Positions 24,845-34,104 of a DNA stretch of 64,000 bases are shown here, one piece after another; within the stretch, counting starts at the first letter, position 1; every line of letters begins with the position of its first letter. The notes beneath the pieces were generated by a model. That model had not been told where the DNA came from. It did not search any database and worked only from the letters and a program-made list of their open reading frames with translations. The DNA lies in contig NZ_JBMPPC010000001.1 of the NCBI RefSeq assembly GCF_049340185.1, positions 62,001 through 126,000 of the forward strand. The letters run 5' to 3'. The position numbers and the translations under genes were made by a program. Source of the DNA: Undibacterium sp049340185. Lineage in GTDB: Bacteria; Pseudomonadota; Gammaproteobacteria; Burkholderiales; Burkholderiaceae_D.

Positions 24845-27574
24845 ATGGTCGCTTTCAATAAATTATCGGTCGAACGCTTAATGCTGATCGGTATCGGCAT
24901 GACGCTCGCGGTAGTCTTTCTTATCGCAGGCATGGCATGGAATATCGCTCTGCCGATTGCTTCTTATTCCTCGGTAGAACATACGCGTGAAGTCGTCTCT
25001 CAATTTGATAAGCTGGGTTCTGAAATCAACCGGGCTGAGAATGGGCAATTGGCGTATTTTTTGACGAAGGAAAAAAACTTTCTCGCCGAGCGCGATGTCG
25101 CTGTGACGCAATTGACTTCTATCATTGCACAACTGCGTAGCCTGACAATCGATAATGCCAGTCAACAAGCCCGCATTGCTCAGATGGCGGCCTTGCTTGA
25201 TCAACGTATTCAGATGTTGATGGCAAGTCAGGCTGCGTTTGATGCACAAGGTCTCTCTCCGGTACCAGGATTATTTAATAGCGAGCGGGATGTGTCGACT
25301 CATGTACGCACACTGACTGCTGAGGCCACGGCAGATGAGCAACAGTTATTAATTCTGCGTAAAGGCAGTGAATTATTACGACTCAAAGTGATGCTGGTCA
25401 GCATCGTTCTATTGCTGGGATTTTTGTTGTTGCTTGCAGTGCGTGTGCGGGGCGCGGTACGGGGACGTTCTGCGATGGAACAAGCATTGCAGGATGGCCG
25501 TCAATCTTTGCTGAAAGCGGAAGCTTTGCAAAATGCGATATTTAATAGTGCAAATTTTTCCGTGATCGCAACTGATGCACACGGGGTGATACAGATCTTT
25601 AATGTCGGTGCTGAGCATATGCTGGGCTATCAGTCCATCGATGTCGTGAATAAAATTACCCCATCGAGTATCTCTGATGAGGGCGAGGTAATTGCCCGCG
25701 CCGCAGCTTTAAGTGCGGCACTGGAAACTTCGATTTCACCAGGTTTTGAGGCACTGGTCTTTAAGGCATCACGTGGTATTGAGGATATTTATGAGCTGAC
25801 ATATATCCGTAAGGACGGTAGTCGTTTTCCGGCGATTGTGTCGGTGACTGCATTGCGTGATGAGTCTGACAGGGTGATTGGGTATCTGTTGATTGGTACG
25901 GACAATACAGCACGCAAGAAGGTTGAAGCCGAGCAGGCATTGCTGGATCAGCGCTTGCGGGATCAGCAGTTCTATACCCGGTCGCTGATTGAATCCAATA
26001 TCGATGCACTGATGGCGACGGACCTGAAAGGTATTATCAGTGACGTCAATCAGCAGATGGAGGCATTGACCGGCTGCACTCGCGATGAGTTGATCGGCGT
26101 CCCGTTTAAAAATTATTTTACCGATCCTGAGCGCGCCGAAGCGGCGATTACCCGCGTACTCGGTGAAGGCAAGGTGACCAATTATGAATTGACCGCCCAT
26201 GCCAAAGACGGAAAAGAAACCGTGGTGTCATACAACGCGACCACCTTCTATGACCGTGACCGTAATTTGCAAGGTGTATTTGCCGCGGCTCGCGATGTCA
26301 CTGAGCGTAAGCAATTTGAGCATACCCTTCAAGAAAATAATGTAGAGCTAGAGAACGCTAGAGCTGCGGCTGAGAAGGCAAATCTTGCTAAATCCGAATT
26401 TCTCTCCAGCATGAGCCATGAGTTGCGCACGCCGCTCAATGCGGTGCTCGGGTTCGCACAATTGATGGAATCTGAGACGCCGTCACCGACGCCTGCACAA
26501 AAATTATCGATTGATCAGATCTTGCAGGCGGGCTGGTATTTGCTTCGCCTGATCAATGAAATCCTGGATCTGGCGATGATTGAGTCCGGCAAAGTGACCA
26601 TGTCGCACGAGTCAATGTCACTAACGGATGTATTGCAGGATTGCCGTTCTATGATGGAGACGCAGGCGCAGAAGCGCCATATTCAGATGACGTTTCCCGA
26701 TGTTGAAAATTTGTTTTATGTGCATGCGGACCGTACCAGGGTCAAGCAGGTGCTGATTAATCTCTTATCCAATGCGATTAAATATAATCGTGATTACGGA
26801 GCGGTCATTGTCCAATGTCAGCTCAATGGCGAAAACAGAATCCGTGTCAGCGTCCGTGATACCGGTACCGGTCTGGCGCCTGATCAGCTCTCGCAATTAT
26901 TTCAACCGTTTAATCGCCTTGGCAAAGAATCAGGTGGTGAAGAGGGAACCGGCATCGGCCTGGTAGTGACGAAGCAATTAGTTGAACTGATGGGCGGTAC
27001 GATCGGTGTCGATAGTACGGTTGGCGTCGGATGTACATTCTGGTTTGAATTGGCCGCATCGAGCGCGCCTAAGCTCGTGTTCGGTGAAATGGGCGAAGGC
27101 AGCCGTGTCGCGCCCGCACCAGAATCACTAGTGTATGACGCTACGCCTGTTCAGCGCACTTTACTTTATGTTGAAGATAATCCGGCTAACATGGCCTTGA
27201 TCAAGCAATTGATAGAGCGTCGTAAAGACCTCAAGTTGCTAACGGCAACCGATGCGCATCTGGGCATACAATTGACACGTACCTACCAGCCGGATGTGAT
27301 TTTGATGGATATTAATTTACCCGGTTTAAGTGGTTATGGCGCACTGAAAATCTTGCATGAGGACCCGGGTACAGCACATATCCCTGTCATGGCATTGTCC
27401 GCTAATGCGATACCGCGCGATATTGAAAATGGCTTGAAAGCAGGATTTTTCCGTTATCTGACCAAGCCGATCAAGGTCAATGAGTTCATGGACTCGCTGG
27501 ACATCGCCTTACATTATGCAGCGGAGCATCGTCCATCCAGCAAGCGATCTGATTTATTGAGATCTGATTCATGA
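24845..27574 (+). CDS. hybrid sensor histidine kinase/response regulator (CHASE3-PAS-PAS-HisKA-HATPase-REC)
   Basis: A 909-aa inner-membrane sensor. TM1 at about 11-32, a periplasmic CHASE3-like helical domain (about 40-175), TM2 about 182-205, two PAS domains (about 230-360 and 375-490), HisKA with the phospho-His H525 in SSMSHELRTPLNAVLGFAQL, HATPase with N-box INLLSNAIKYN and GTGIGL, and a C-terminal receiver with D822 in VILMDINLPGLSG. CHASE3 senses unknown extracytoplasmic cues. It is followed 122 bp later by a REC-PAS protein and preceded by the Crp/Fnr regulator. No Hpt or DNA-binding partner is adjacent. The upstream 253-bp gap shows no clear operator. Confidence 0.92.
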   Translation: MVAFNKLSVERLMLIGIGMTLAVVFLIAGMAWNIALPIASYSSVEHTREVVSQFDKLGSEINRAENGQLAYFLTKEKNFLAERDVAVTQLTSIIAQLRSLTIDNASQQARIAQMAALLDQRIQMLMASQAAFDAQGLSPVPGLFNSERDVSTHVRTLTAEATADEQQLLILRKGSELLRLKVMLVSIVLLLGFLLLLAVRVRGAVRGRSAMEQALQDGRQSLLKAEALQNAIFNSANFSVIATDAHGVIQIFNVGAEHMLGYQSIDVVNKITPSSISDEGEVIARAAALSAALETSISPGFEALVFKASRGIEDIYELTYIRKDGSRFPAIVSVTALRDESDRVIGYLLIGTDNTARKKVEAEQALLDQRLRDQQFYTRSLIESNIDALMATDLKGIISDVNQQMEALTGCTRDELIGVPFKNYFTDPERAEAAITRVLGEGKVTNYELTAHAKDGKETVVSYNATTFYDRDRNLQGVFAAARDVTERKQFEHTLQENNVELENARAAAEKANLAKSEFLSSMSHELRTPLNAVLGFAQLMESETPSPTPAQKLSIDQILQAGWYLLRLINEILDLAMIESGKVTMSHESMSLTDVLQDCRSMMETQAQKRHIQMTFPDVENLFYVHADRTRVKQVLINLLSNAIKYNRDYGAVIVQCQLNGENRIRVSVRDTGTGLAPDQLSQLFQPFNRLGKESGGEEGTGIGLVVTKQLVELMGGTIGVDSTVGVGCTFWFELAASSAPKLVFGEMGEGSRVAPAPESLVYDATPVQRTLLYVEDNPANMALIKQLIERRKDLKLLTATDAHLGIQLTRTYQPDVILMDINLPGLSGYGALKILHEDPGTAHIPVMALSANAIPRDIENGLKAGFFRYLTKPIKVNEFMDSLDIALHYAAEHRPSSKRSDLLRSDS

Positions 27575-27696
27575 CGATTTGACTAATGACGAATTAAATT
27601 ATGGCGAATTAATTCATGACCACATGCAGAGAGCCATTGCAGCCGGTCTCTGTAGTAAAGAACACATAGAACATCATCGATTTTTGGAAGCCCCTC

Positions 27697-28530
27697 ATGT
27701 TACAAGCAAGCGAGATCCTTAACGCCCGTATCCTTATCGTCGACGACCAAAAAGCCAATGTCATGCTGCTGGAGCAGATGCTCATCAGCCGCGGCTACGC
27801 CAATATCACGTCGACCATGGATCCGCTTACTGTGTGCGACAAGCACGCAGAGCATCGCTACGATCTGATTCTGCTGGATCTGCAGATGCCGGAGATGGAT
27901 GGGTTTGAAGTGATGGAGTCGTTAAAAAAAATCGATACCGATAGCTATCTGCCGGTACTGGTCATTACCGCTCAGCCTGGGCATAAACTCAAGGCGCTAC
28001 AGGCCGGTGCCAAAGATTTTGTCAGTAAGCCGTTTGATCTGGTTGAGGTGCAAACTCGTATTCATAACATGCTGGAAGTACGTTTGCTGTACCGCAAGCT
28101 GGAGAACTACAACAAAGTCCTGGAGCAAACCGTCATGGAGCGCACCGCTGAACTGCGTGCCAGTGAAGCACGGTTTAAAAGCTTCACAGAATTATCGTCT
28201 GACTGGTACTGGGAGCAGGATCCCCAGGGGAATTTCACGAGCATCTCTGGCCCTGTGTTTGAGATGCTGGGGATTGATGCCGACGATATGCTGGGCGAAA
28301 GTCCCAAAGCACTGGCAGGCTGGAACGCGGCGGAACGGGCGCAATTAAATTCAAACATCGCCAGCCGCCGGCCGTTTCTGGATTTTGTTTATAGTCGTAC
28401 GAATGTCGATGGCAGCATCCAATATCTGCAAGTGAGCGGCGAGCCGATGTTTGACACGGGGGGGCGGTTCACGGGGTATCGCGGTATTGGCATGGATGTC
28501 ACGCATCGCATGCGGACTGCATCGAAATAG
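27697..28530 (+). CDS. response regulator with receiver and PAS domains, no output domain
   Basis: A 277-aa protein. Receiver domain at about 11-130 with acidic D16/D17, phospho-acceptor D61 (LILLDLQMPEMDG) and the conserved Lys in FVSKPFD. A linker coiled coil (about 130-155, LENYNKVLEQTVMERTAELR) follows, then a PAS domain (about 155-270) ending GYRGIGMDVTHR. In related proteins this REC-coil-PAS arrangement continues into GGDEF, EAL or kinase domains; here it stops just after the PAS domain. The frame ends in a normal stop with no downstream continuation seen, so it may be naturally short or a truncated descendant. It is the probable partner of the hybrid kinase upstream. Confidence 0.88.
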   Translation: MLQASEILNARILIVDDQKANVMLLEQMLISRGYANITSTMDPLTVCDKHAEHRYDLILLDLQMPEMDGFEVMESLKKIDTDSYLPVLVITAQPGHKLKALQAGAKDFVSKPFDLVEVQTRIHNMLEVRLLYRKLENYNKVLEQTVMERTAELRASEARFKSFTELSSDWYWEQDPQGNFTSISGPVFEMLGIDADDMLGESPKALAGWNAAERAQLNSNIASRRPFLDFVYSRTNVDGSIQYLQVSGEPMFDTGGRFTGYRGIGMDVTHRMRTASK

Positions 28531-28629
28531 GGTTTTCTAGCAGTGTCATACCTTTTTCTTACAATCTTTTGCCATCTCTTTTCTTGAGCGGACGATAGAA
28601 TCTGGTATCAGATTTTTATTCTCCATAGA

Positions 28630-28716
28630 CATATACTCCTTGCTAGTATATTTTTTATACCTATACAAATAAAGCGGTATGGGCACTATTTTATCTAGTT
28701 AGTAGGGGAGTATATG
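28630..28716. repeat. 87-bp element with CATATACTCC...GGGGAGTATATG ends (copy 2)
   Basis: The left end CATATACTCCTT and right end GGGGAGTATATG are inverted repeats (10 of 12). It is exactly the same length as the element at 51779-51865 and shares interior blocks with 18238-18322. It occupies the gap between the convergent REC-PAS and AsmA genes; nothing else is seen in that 243-bp gap. Confidence 0.65.
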
Positions 28717-28773
28717 TATTCGTCGTCACTCCTGGTAACCTAATTATGCACAGACACACTACCTACTAATGCG

Positions 28774-30858
28774 CTATTTAAGGGCTGCTCTGGGGCGGTA
28801 AATTTTACCCGGTGTCGGTGCCACAGGTTTGACGCGCGCATCCGCTAATAATTGTGTGCAGCCGCTATCGGCCTCAGGGCTGACGTTGATCAGCGGCAGT
28901 AGCGCAGCAACAGGTGCAGCCGCTGCCAGCGCCAGCGCACCGCCTGCTCTCAGCGCCAGTACGCCTTTGTCGATGGTGACCTTAGGTTCTTTAAAACTGC
29001 CATGTACATAAAGTGGCGCTCTGAGCGAAAAAATACGCAAACCTTTACTATTCGGCTTGATCGTCAGATCCAGTTCTTCTTGCGTCATATTGATGGTGCC
29101 GTTGACATCCAGAATCGCATCATCGGTGTCAATCACAAAGGTCCTTGTTTGCATTAAACCATTGGTGACGCTGAAATCGGTCGCCATGCAATTGAGCCTG
29201 ACCTGCTTATCTCCGGATAAATAAGTGAGGGCGACATTGCCGATATTTAAGCCCATCTGCTCAAGCAGACGTTTGCTGATACTGCCGTGATTGATCAGTG
29301 TCTTTATTTCGCCATTTGATGCGCCGAGTAAACTCGCAACAGAGTTACCTGTTGCTGATAAAGATGCATCGCCATTAATCTCCCCCACGCTAGCCTGTAG
29401 TGGTTCCAGGCCCGGGAATAATTGCTTGAGCTTGAGATGACGGGCGCTGACGGTCATGAGCGCTTTAATCGCGGCGGCATCTGTTTTGCCGCTGCCGTCA
29501 AGGCGGATATTCGCATTGAGTGTGCCACCGGCGACGTCAAAACTCAGTGGTGCGAGCGTCAATATGCCATCCTGAAGTTGCAAGCTCGTTGCCAGATGAG
29601 TGACCGGTAATTCTTTGTCGCGAATAATTTTTTCGGCATTGAACTGAATTTTTGCATCGACGCTGGTCCAGCGGTCGGTCTTGAATTTTTCGACGGGTAA
29701 GACTTTGCCGGAAGGTTGATTCGCAATCACACCACGTTCCACTTTGCTGCGATTGGAGTCAGCGCCGATCAGTGGCCCCAGATCCGATAACTGCAATAGA
29801 TGCGAGACGATGGTGCCAGTCAGCATCGGCCGGCCGAGTGATCCCGACCGGGTTTGAAAATCGAGCGAACCTGCAATATCGCTGGAGCCGACCTGACCTT
29901 TGAACTGCTCATAGATCCAATGCTGGCTGTGTTTGCCCAACGTGCCCGTCAAATGTCCCTCGGTAGTAAAGGGCGGCGTCTCCGGCATCACGATGCCGCT
30001 GAGTGCGTACAGTTGCGCCATGCTGCTTGCCGCGACTTTTAAACGCATATCAACAGCGGCCAGATCGGTCGGTTTGGTGAGTGTCCCCTCAACAGCAATC
30101 ATCGTTGTGCCGACATGTAAAGTTGCCCTCAGTGGATAAGGCGTAGTCTGCTGTTGTAAGGACAGAATTGCACCGGCTTTGCCTGTTCCCTTGACGGACT
30201 CACCGTTGAACTTGCCGTGTAGCGTCCAGCTTACGCCGTATCCCGGATCGGTATTAATGGTATCGATCTCTGCAAAGATCTCAGCATGTTGAGTGTCGTC
30301 AGTTACGTGTACGTTGCCTTTGGTGAAGATCACGCGACCGATATTGATTGTCCAGCCAGAGCCTTGTTCGTTATTCGGCAGCGTCCAGTTGTTTCTACCA
30401 TCTGCATGGCGTAACAGATAGACCGAGGGCGCATCGAAACGTAGCAGCGGGATCGCAATTTTTTTGTCCAGCAATGCCAGCGGATTTAATGAAAAAGTAA
30501 ACTGGCCGATAGTCGCCATGTCATCCGGCGTTAATGCGATATTCGTTGCCGAAGTTGCCTTGCCGGGATGTCTCATGCTTACCGGATTGCCGATGTGAAT
30601 ATCATTAGCGATCAGGTGCGGCCAAGGGATCACTCCACGCCAGTTTTGTTCTACTTCCGGACCTGCAATCTGCCGGTCCCAGGTCAAACTTAAGTCGCCA
30701 TGAATTACAAATGGACGCCCTAATGCCTCGCTGACGCGTGTGTTGAGCCAGGGCCTGGCCCGGTTCCAGTCCAGATGTGTGAGCACGATCAGCATCACAA
30801 CAGGGAGTGCGAGCAAGCCGATAACGAAAATGAGTTTGTTACGTGATATCGGCTTCAT
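28774..30858 (-). CDS. AsmA family protein
   Basis: A 694-aa protein with one N-terminal membrane anchor (about 9-27, LIFVIGLLALPVVMLIVLTH) and a long beta-rich periplasmic body. The N-terminal AsmA signature LDWNRARPWLNTRVSEALGR is followed by FVIHGDLSLTWD, and the AsmA C-terminal region includes ATGNSVASLLGASNGEIKTL and GLMQTRTFVIDTDDAILDVN. AsmA-like proteins form inner-to-outer-membrane bridges or otherwise affect outer-membrane lipid homeostasis. Its start codon overlaps by one base the stop of a 52-codon open frame (TAATG), suggesting translational coupling. A TGTGCG operator with -10 on the right strand lies upstream of that short frame. Confidence 0.9.
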   Translation of the reverse strand: MKPISRNKLIFVIGLLALPVVMLIVLTHLDWNRARPWLNTRVSEALGRPFVIHGDLSLTWDRQIAGPEVEQNWRGVIPWPHLIANDIHIGNPVSMRHPGKATSATNIALTPDDMATIGQFTFSLNPLALLDKKIAIPLLRFDAPSVYLLRHADGRNNWTLPNNEQGSGWTINIGRVIFTKGNVHVTDDTQHAEIFAEIDTINTDPGYGVSWTLHGKFNGESVKGTGKAGAILSLQQQTTPYPLRATLHVGTTMIAVEGTLTKPTDLAAVDMRLKVAASSMAQLYALSGIVMPETPPFTTEGHLTGTLGKHSQHWIYEQFKGQVGSSDIAGSLDFQTRSGSLGRPMLTGTIVSHLLQLSDLGPLIGADSNRSKVERGVIANQPSGKVLPVEKFKTDRWTSVDAKIQFNAEKIIRDKELPVTHLATSLQLQDGILTLAPLSFDVAGGTLNANIRLDGSGKTDAAAIKALMTVSARHLKLKQLFPGLEPLQASVGEINGDASLSATGNSVASLLGASNGEIKTLINHGSISKRLLEQMGLNIGNVALTYLSGDKQVRLNCMATDFSVTNGLMQTRTFVIDTDDAILDVNGTINMTQEELDLTIKPNSKGLRIFSLRAPLYVHGSFKEPKVTIDKGVLALRAGGALALAAAAPVAALLPLINVSPEADSGCTQLLADARVKPVAPTPGKIYRPRAALK

Positions 30859-31016
30859 TACAGGTAAGCAGGGAGATTGATGGCTCTGCTCAGACTCATC
30901 AGGCTAATCACCACCATTTGCATCCCCATGGCGGTTGCCATCAGACGTGGTAACACAATGACGGTTGCGTGATTCATCAGCAAAGTAAGCGGTGAAAAAA
31001 TAAATAGAATCGGCAT
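30858..31016 (-). CDS. possible 52-aa hydrophobic protein coupled to AsmA gene
   Basis: An open frame on the minus strand, MPILFIFSPLTLLMN at the start and RAINLPAYL at the end, rich in Met, Leu, Ile and Val with one long hydrophobic stretch. Its TAA shares a base with the asmA ATG (TAATG). It lies between the asmA start and the promoter predicted at 31134-31176, so it would be transcribed first in that unit. The ribosome binding site is weak (GAAAG). I recognise no family. The overlap and position support it; composition alone would not. Confidence 0.45.
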   Translation of the reverse strand: MPILFIFSPLTLLMNHATVIVLPRLMATAMGMQMVVISLMSLSRAINLPAYL

Positions 31017-31133
31017 GATGACAGACTTTCGGTGTTTGGTTTAGTGACTTCTAGTTGCTACGTTAGTTACTACGTTAATCACTATTGAGCGCTGGTATTT
31101 ACAGGCGACTGAATATAGCGTTTTGCTGAGATC

Positions 31134-31176
31134 AGCATACGCAAGACGATGCTTGTGGTATGTGCGTTGGCGTACT
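31134..31176 (-). promoter_or_regulatory. Crp/Fnr-type operator plus -10 box, asmA unit promoter
   Basis: TGTGCG-TTGG-CGTACT (31161-31176). On the minus strand TATGCT (31139-31134) begins exactly 29.5 bp from the centre, whereas the plus strand has no -10 at that distance, so this site serves the 52-aa frame and asmA. Confidence 0.6.
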
Positions 31177-31272
31177 CAATCCTGTTACATCCGGCGCTAG
31201 TCGATGCCAGCGGATGCGCCTGAATCGTTGATGGCGATGATGCTTAATTCAAGTTTTTAAAAATCGAACTTA

Positions 31273-31315
31273 TGTGCGTCAGCGTACCGATCTTGCTAGC
31301 TATACCGCCTATAAC
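31273..31315 (+). promoter_or_regulatory. Crp/Fnr-type operator plus -10 box, DUF4398 lipoprotein promoter
   Basis: TGTGCG-TCAG-CGTACC (31273-31288). On the plus strand TATAAC (31310-31315) begins 29.5 bp from the centre. Transcription would start about 50 nt before the DUF4398 ATG. Together with the asmA operator it makes a divergent control region (31017-31369). Confidence 0.66.
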
Positions 31316-31369
31316 GATGGACATCGAGGTCACAAACTCGCTCGATTAATCGTTCACTGGAGAGAAATT

Positions 31370-31753
31370 ATGAATAAAAATGCCAACTTATCACTCGCAG
31401 TACTAGCCGCAGCTACGCTGGTATTCATTGCAGGTTGTAGCAGTATGAAAACACCGGCGACGGCTAATGTCGCCGTCTCTAAAGCCGCGGTAGAGAACGC
31501 CTCAGGCGCTGGTGGCGCAGAATTTGCGCCAGTTGAAATGGCATCGGCCCGCGACAAGATGGCGCTGGCTAATAAAGCGATGGCGGCAAAAGATTACAAA
31601 CTGGCCAATGACCTCGCAACACAGGCACAGGCCGATGCCAAGTTAGCCCAGGGCAAAGCGAACTCCTCTAAAGCGCAAGCCGCCGCCGATGCCTTGCAGG
31701 ATGATATTCGTGTTCTACGCGAAGAGTTAATCCGCAGCAGTGCTAACAAATGA
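31370..31753 (+). CDS. DUF4398 lipoprotein
   Basis: A 127-aa lipoprotein (signal MNKNANLSLAVLAAATLVFI, lipobox IAGC at about 22-25). The mature part is helical with the DUF4398 pattern: FAPVEMASARDKMALANKAM (about 62-81) then AKDYKLANDLATQAQADAKL. GGAGAG lies 6 nt before the ATG at 31370; an upstream in-frame start at 31274 falls inside the operator and is rejected. DUF4398 proteins commonly lie beside OmpA-like proteins, as here, and the downstream OmpA protein has the same domain. The family has no proven function; an envelope-stress or peptidoglycan-linked role is inferred. Confidence 0.88.
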   Translation: MNKNANLSLAVLAAATLVFIAGCSSMKTPATANVAVSKAAVENASGAGGAEFAPVEMASARDKMALANKAMAAKDYKLANDLATQAQADAKLAQGKANSSKAQAAADALQDDIRVLREELIRSSANK

Positions 31754-31880
31754 TCATCCATTCACTACATTGATACCAGTGCCATCATGCATTAATCGAT
31801 TGCCGGTTGACCTGTAATCACGTTTGCATCGCACTCTCTTTGCAGACACATTTATTTCGACAAAATTAAAAGGTATTCCC

Positions 31881-32816
31881 ATGAAAAAAACACATTTCAC
31901 TCCTGTACTGTTAGCGATGGCAGTATTTATCTCTGCTTGTAGTTCTATGCCAAAGACAACCAGTCTGCTAGATCAGACACGCAATGATTACGCTGCGGCA
32001 CAGAGCAACCCTAAAGTAGCGAGCTATGCACCACTGGAAATGAAGCAGGCAACTGAGGCATTAGATCAGGCCAATACAGCCGCAAGCAATAAAGACAATG
32101 CAGAAAAAATTGATAAGCTCGCTTATGTTGCCAAGCAAAAAATTGCTTTGACTATAGAAGTTGCAAAACAAAAATCTGCGGAGGCTGACGTCGCGAATGC
32201 GGGCAAAGAACGCGACCAGATCCGTTTAGATCAACGTACTAACGAAGCGAACCAGGCAAAAATCAGTGCTGATCAGGCGAAGCTCGCCGCACAGATTGCG
32301 CAGGGCGAAACAGCTGATGCACAGCGCAAAGCACAGATGGCACAGGACGAGGCTAATGCGGCACAGCGTCAGACGCTGGATGCTCAGGCACGTGCCACGC
32401 AGTTGGAAGCACAGCTTGCCGATCTCGCTGCCAAAAAAACAGAACGCGGCATGGTCATTACCTTGGGTGATGTCTTGTTTGGCACTGATATGTCCCGCCT
32501 GAATCCTGATGGCATGCGTACGGCAAAAAAACTTGCGGATGTATTGCAGCAGAATCCTCAGCGCACCGTATTGGTAGAGGGGTTCACTGATAGCACAGGT
32601 AGTGCTGCACACAATCAGCAACTATCAGAACGTCGCGCCACTGCGGTACGTAATGCTTTGCAGGAAATGGGTATTGCCGGTGATCGGGTAGCGCTGCGCG
32701 GTTATGGTGAAGCCTTTCCGGTAGCTGGTAATGCAACAGCACAAGACCGTCAACTGAATCGTCGTGTTGAGATCGTATTGTCTGACGCCAGCGGCAAAGT
32801 AGCGCAACGCAATTAA
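31881..32816 (+). CDS. DUF4398-OmpA fusion lipoprotein
   Basis: A 311-aa lipoprotein (lipobox ISAC, Cys about residue 19). The DUF4398 domain (about 30-110, YAPLEMKQATEALDQANTAA) is followed by a long helical Ala/Gln/Lys coiled coil (about 110-190), then a C-terminal OmpA peptidoglycan-binding domain (about 200-305) with VLVEGFTDSTGSAAHNQQLS, RRATAVRNAL and the closing LNRRVEIVLS. It probably tethers the outer membrane to peptidoglycan across a coiled-coil spacer. The ATG at 31881 follows AAAAGGTATTCCC; an upstream in-frame start adds 19 unrelated residues. It lies 127 bp after the DUF4398 gene and likely shares its promoter. Confidence 0.9.
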   Translation: MKKTHFTPVLLAMAVFISACSSMPKTTSLLDQTRNDYAAAQSNPKVASYAPLEMKQATEALDQANTAASNKDNAEKIDKLAYVAKQKIALTIEVAKQKSAEADVANAGKERDQIRLDQRTNEANQAKISADQAKLAAQIAQGETADAQRKAQMAQDEANAAQRQTLDAQARATQLEAQLADLAAKKTERGMVITLGDVLFGTDMSRLNPDGMRTAKKLADVLQQNPQRTVLVEGFTDSTGSAAHNQQLSERRATAVRNALQEMGIAGDRVALRGYGEAFPVAGNATAQDRQLNRRVEIVLSDASGKVAQRN

Positions 32817-32868
32817 ACCGGTTCAGACGATTCGAATTAACAGCAGTAGTAAATAAGGGAGTGACATC

Positions 32869-33405
32869 ATGCACGACATAAAACACAGCAGTCATGCTGG
32901 CCTCGATACGGCAGCCATCCGTGATGCGGCAAAAAATCTGGATGACGGCGCAGTGACGGTGGGCTACCAGGCAGACCGTAAAGAAATTATTGACATGCTG
33001 AATGGTGCACTGGCGACCGAGTTGGTCTGCGTATTGCGCTACAAGCGTCATTACTACACGGTCAGCGGTTTGCAGAATGGTCCGGTTAAAGCGGAGTTTT
33101 TGCAACATGCCATGGAAGAGCAAGCACATGCTGATTTGCTCGCAGAGCGTATTGTTCAGCTGAACGGTAGTCCGGATTTTAATCCCGCTACCTTAATCGA
33201 GCGCAGTCATGCTGAATACGATGACTCCGGCAGCATCCAGTCGATGATTAAAGCCAATCTGATCGCAGAACGCATCGCTATCGAAGCCTATCGTCAGATG
33301 ATAGAACGTATCGGCGAAAAAGATCCGACAACGAAGCATATGCTGATCGGGATCATGGCAATGGAAGAAGAGCATGCTGATGACATGCGTGACTTACTTG
33401 TGTAA
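32869..33405 (+). CDS. ferritin-like (bacterioferritin/Dps-related) di-iron protein
   Basis: A 178-aa four-helix protein with plausible di-iron ligands: E in NGALATELVCVLRYKRHYYT, E and H in MEEQAHADLLAERI, E in LIAERIAIEAYRQM, and E/H in IMAMEEEHADDMRDLL. The ExxH pairs match the ferritin-like superfamily. The first 25 residues are polar and lack a signal, so it is cytosolic. Iron storage or protection against peroxide is likely but not proven. It lies 52 bp downstream of the OmpA-like gene on the same strand and may belong to the same stress unit. Confidence 0.85.
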   Translation: MHDIKHSSHAGLDTAAIRDAAKNLDDGAVTVGYQADRKEIIDMLNGALATELVCVLRYKRHYYTVSGLQNGPVKAEFLQHAMEEQAHADLLAERIVQLNGSPDFNPATLIERSHAEYDDSGSIQSMIKANLIAERIAIEAYRQMIERIGEKDPTTKHMLIGIMAMEEEHADDMRDLLV

Positions 33406-33565
33406 TTCGACATAACTTAAATAAATTCAAAAAACTTACACTTACTCAAAGTAATTTGAAGCAAGGCTATCAGTAAAAATTTCTGGCTTGCGATATACCG
33501 AAAAATTTCGCTATACCGCAGGTCAGATAAACCCAATTACCTCAATCACCCGGATAGGACACATT

Positions 33566-33868
33566 ATGTTGGAATCAAATATAAAAGCAGTGAACAACGA
33601 CGTTAAAGTCTTGCTCAAGGACTCACAAGCGCTGTTCGTCGCGGCCGCCACATTGAGCGGAGAGAAAGCAGAAGAGGCCCGCACCCGTGCAATGCAGATG
33701 CTAGATGCTGCTCTGGCGAAAGCGCATGAAGTGCAAACCAGTGCTATGGTCAGAGGCCAGGAACTGGCAGCATCTACTGATCACTACGTCAAGGAAAATC
33801 CTTGGTGTGCGATTGCCACGGCAGCCGGTGTTGGTTTGTTGTTAGGAATGGTAGTCCGCAAGAAGTAG
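33566..33868 (+). CDS. DUF883 (ElaB/YqjD-like) membrane-anchored protein
   Basis: A 100-aa protein: helical soluble part (about 1-75, with NNDVKVLLKDSQALFVAAAT) and a C-terminal membrane helix ending in a basic tail (ENPWCAIATAAGVGLLLGMV then VRKK). This C-tail-anchored design is that of ElaB/YqjD, which bind ribosomes at the inner membrane in stationary phase. The ATG at 33566 is chosen over an in-frame upstream start at 33488 because homology begins with MLESNIKAVNNDV. It lies 160 bp downstream of the ferritin-like gene. The stress-phase role is inferred from the family. Confidence 0.88.
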   Translation: MLESNIKAVNNDVKVLLKDSQALFVAAATLSGEKAEEARTRAMQMLDAALAKAHEVQTSAMVRGQELAASTDHYVKENPWCAIATAAGVGLLLGMVVRKK

Positions 33869-33977
33869 GGCTCAGGCTCATAGATCGACACTGGTCAATA
33901 GCAACATTAGTTGGATTGACTGGTGACTTTTGTTTTGTCTTGCCAATATTGATGGTATAGATGACATGGAGAATAAC

Positions 33978-34000
33978 GCGCTTGCCTGGCGCTTTTTTTT
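33978..34000 (+). terminator. possible intrinsic terminator
   Basis: A short GCGC/GCGC stem (33978-33981/33989-33992) followed by eight T. It lies 110 bp after the DUF883 stop. The stem is weak, and the long T tract is the main support. The rest of the 434-bp gap up to 34302 holds an A/T-rich repeat (AAATCAATCT units, about 34205-34242) and the short frame at 34105. Confidence 0.4.
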
Positions 34001-34104
34001 CGCAGAAATAATTACAAGAAAATTTCTTTCAAGGATGATGTTCACTGGCGATAGTCAATGCTTTCAATGAGCAGTGCTATAAATTCATGGTGCAGTCAGT
34101 CCTA

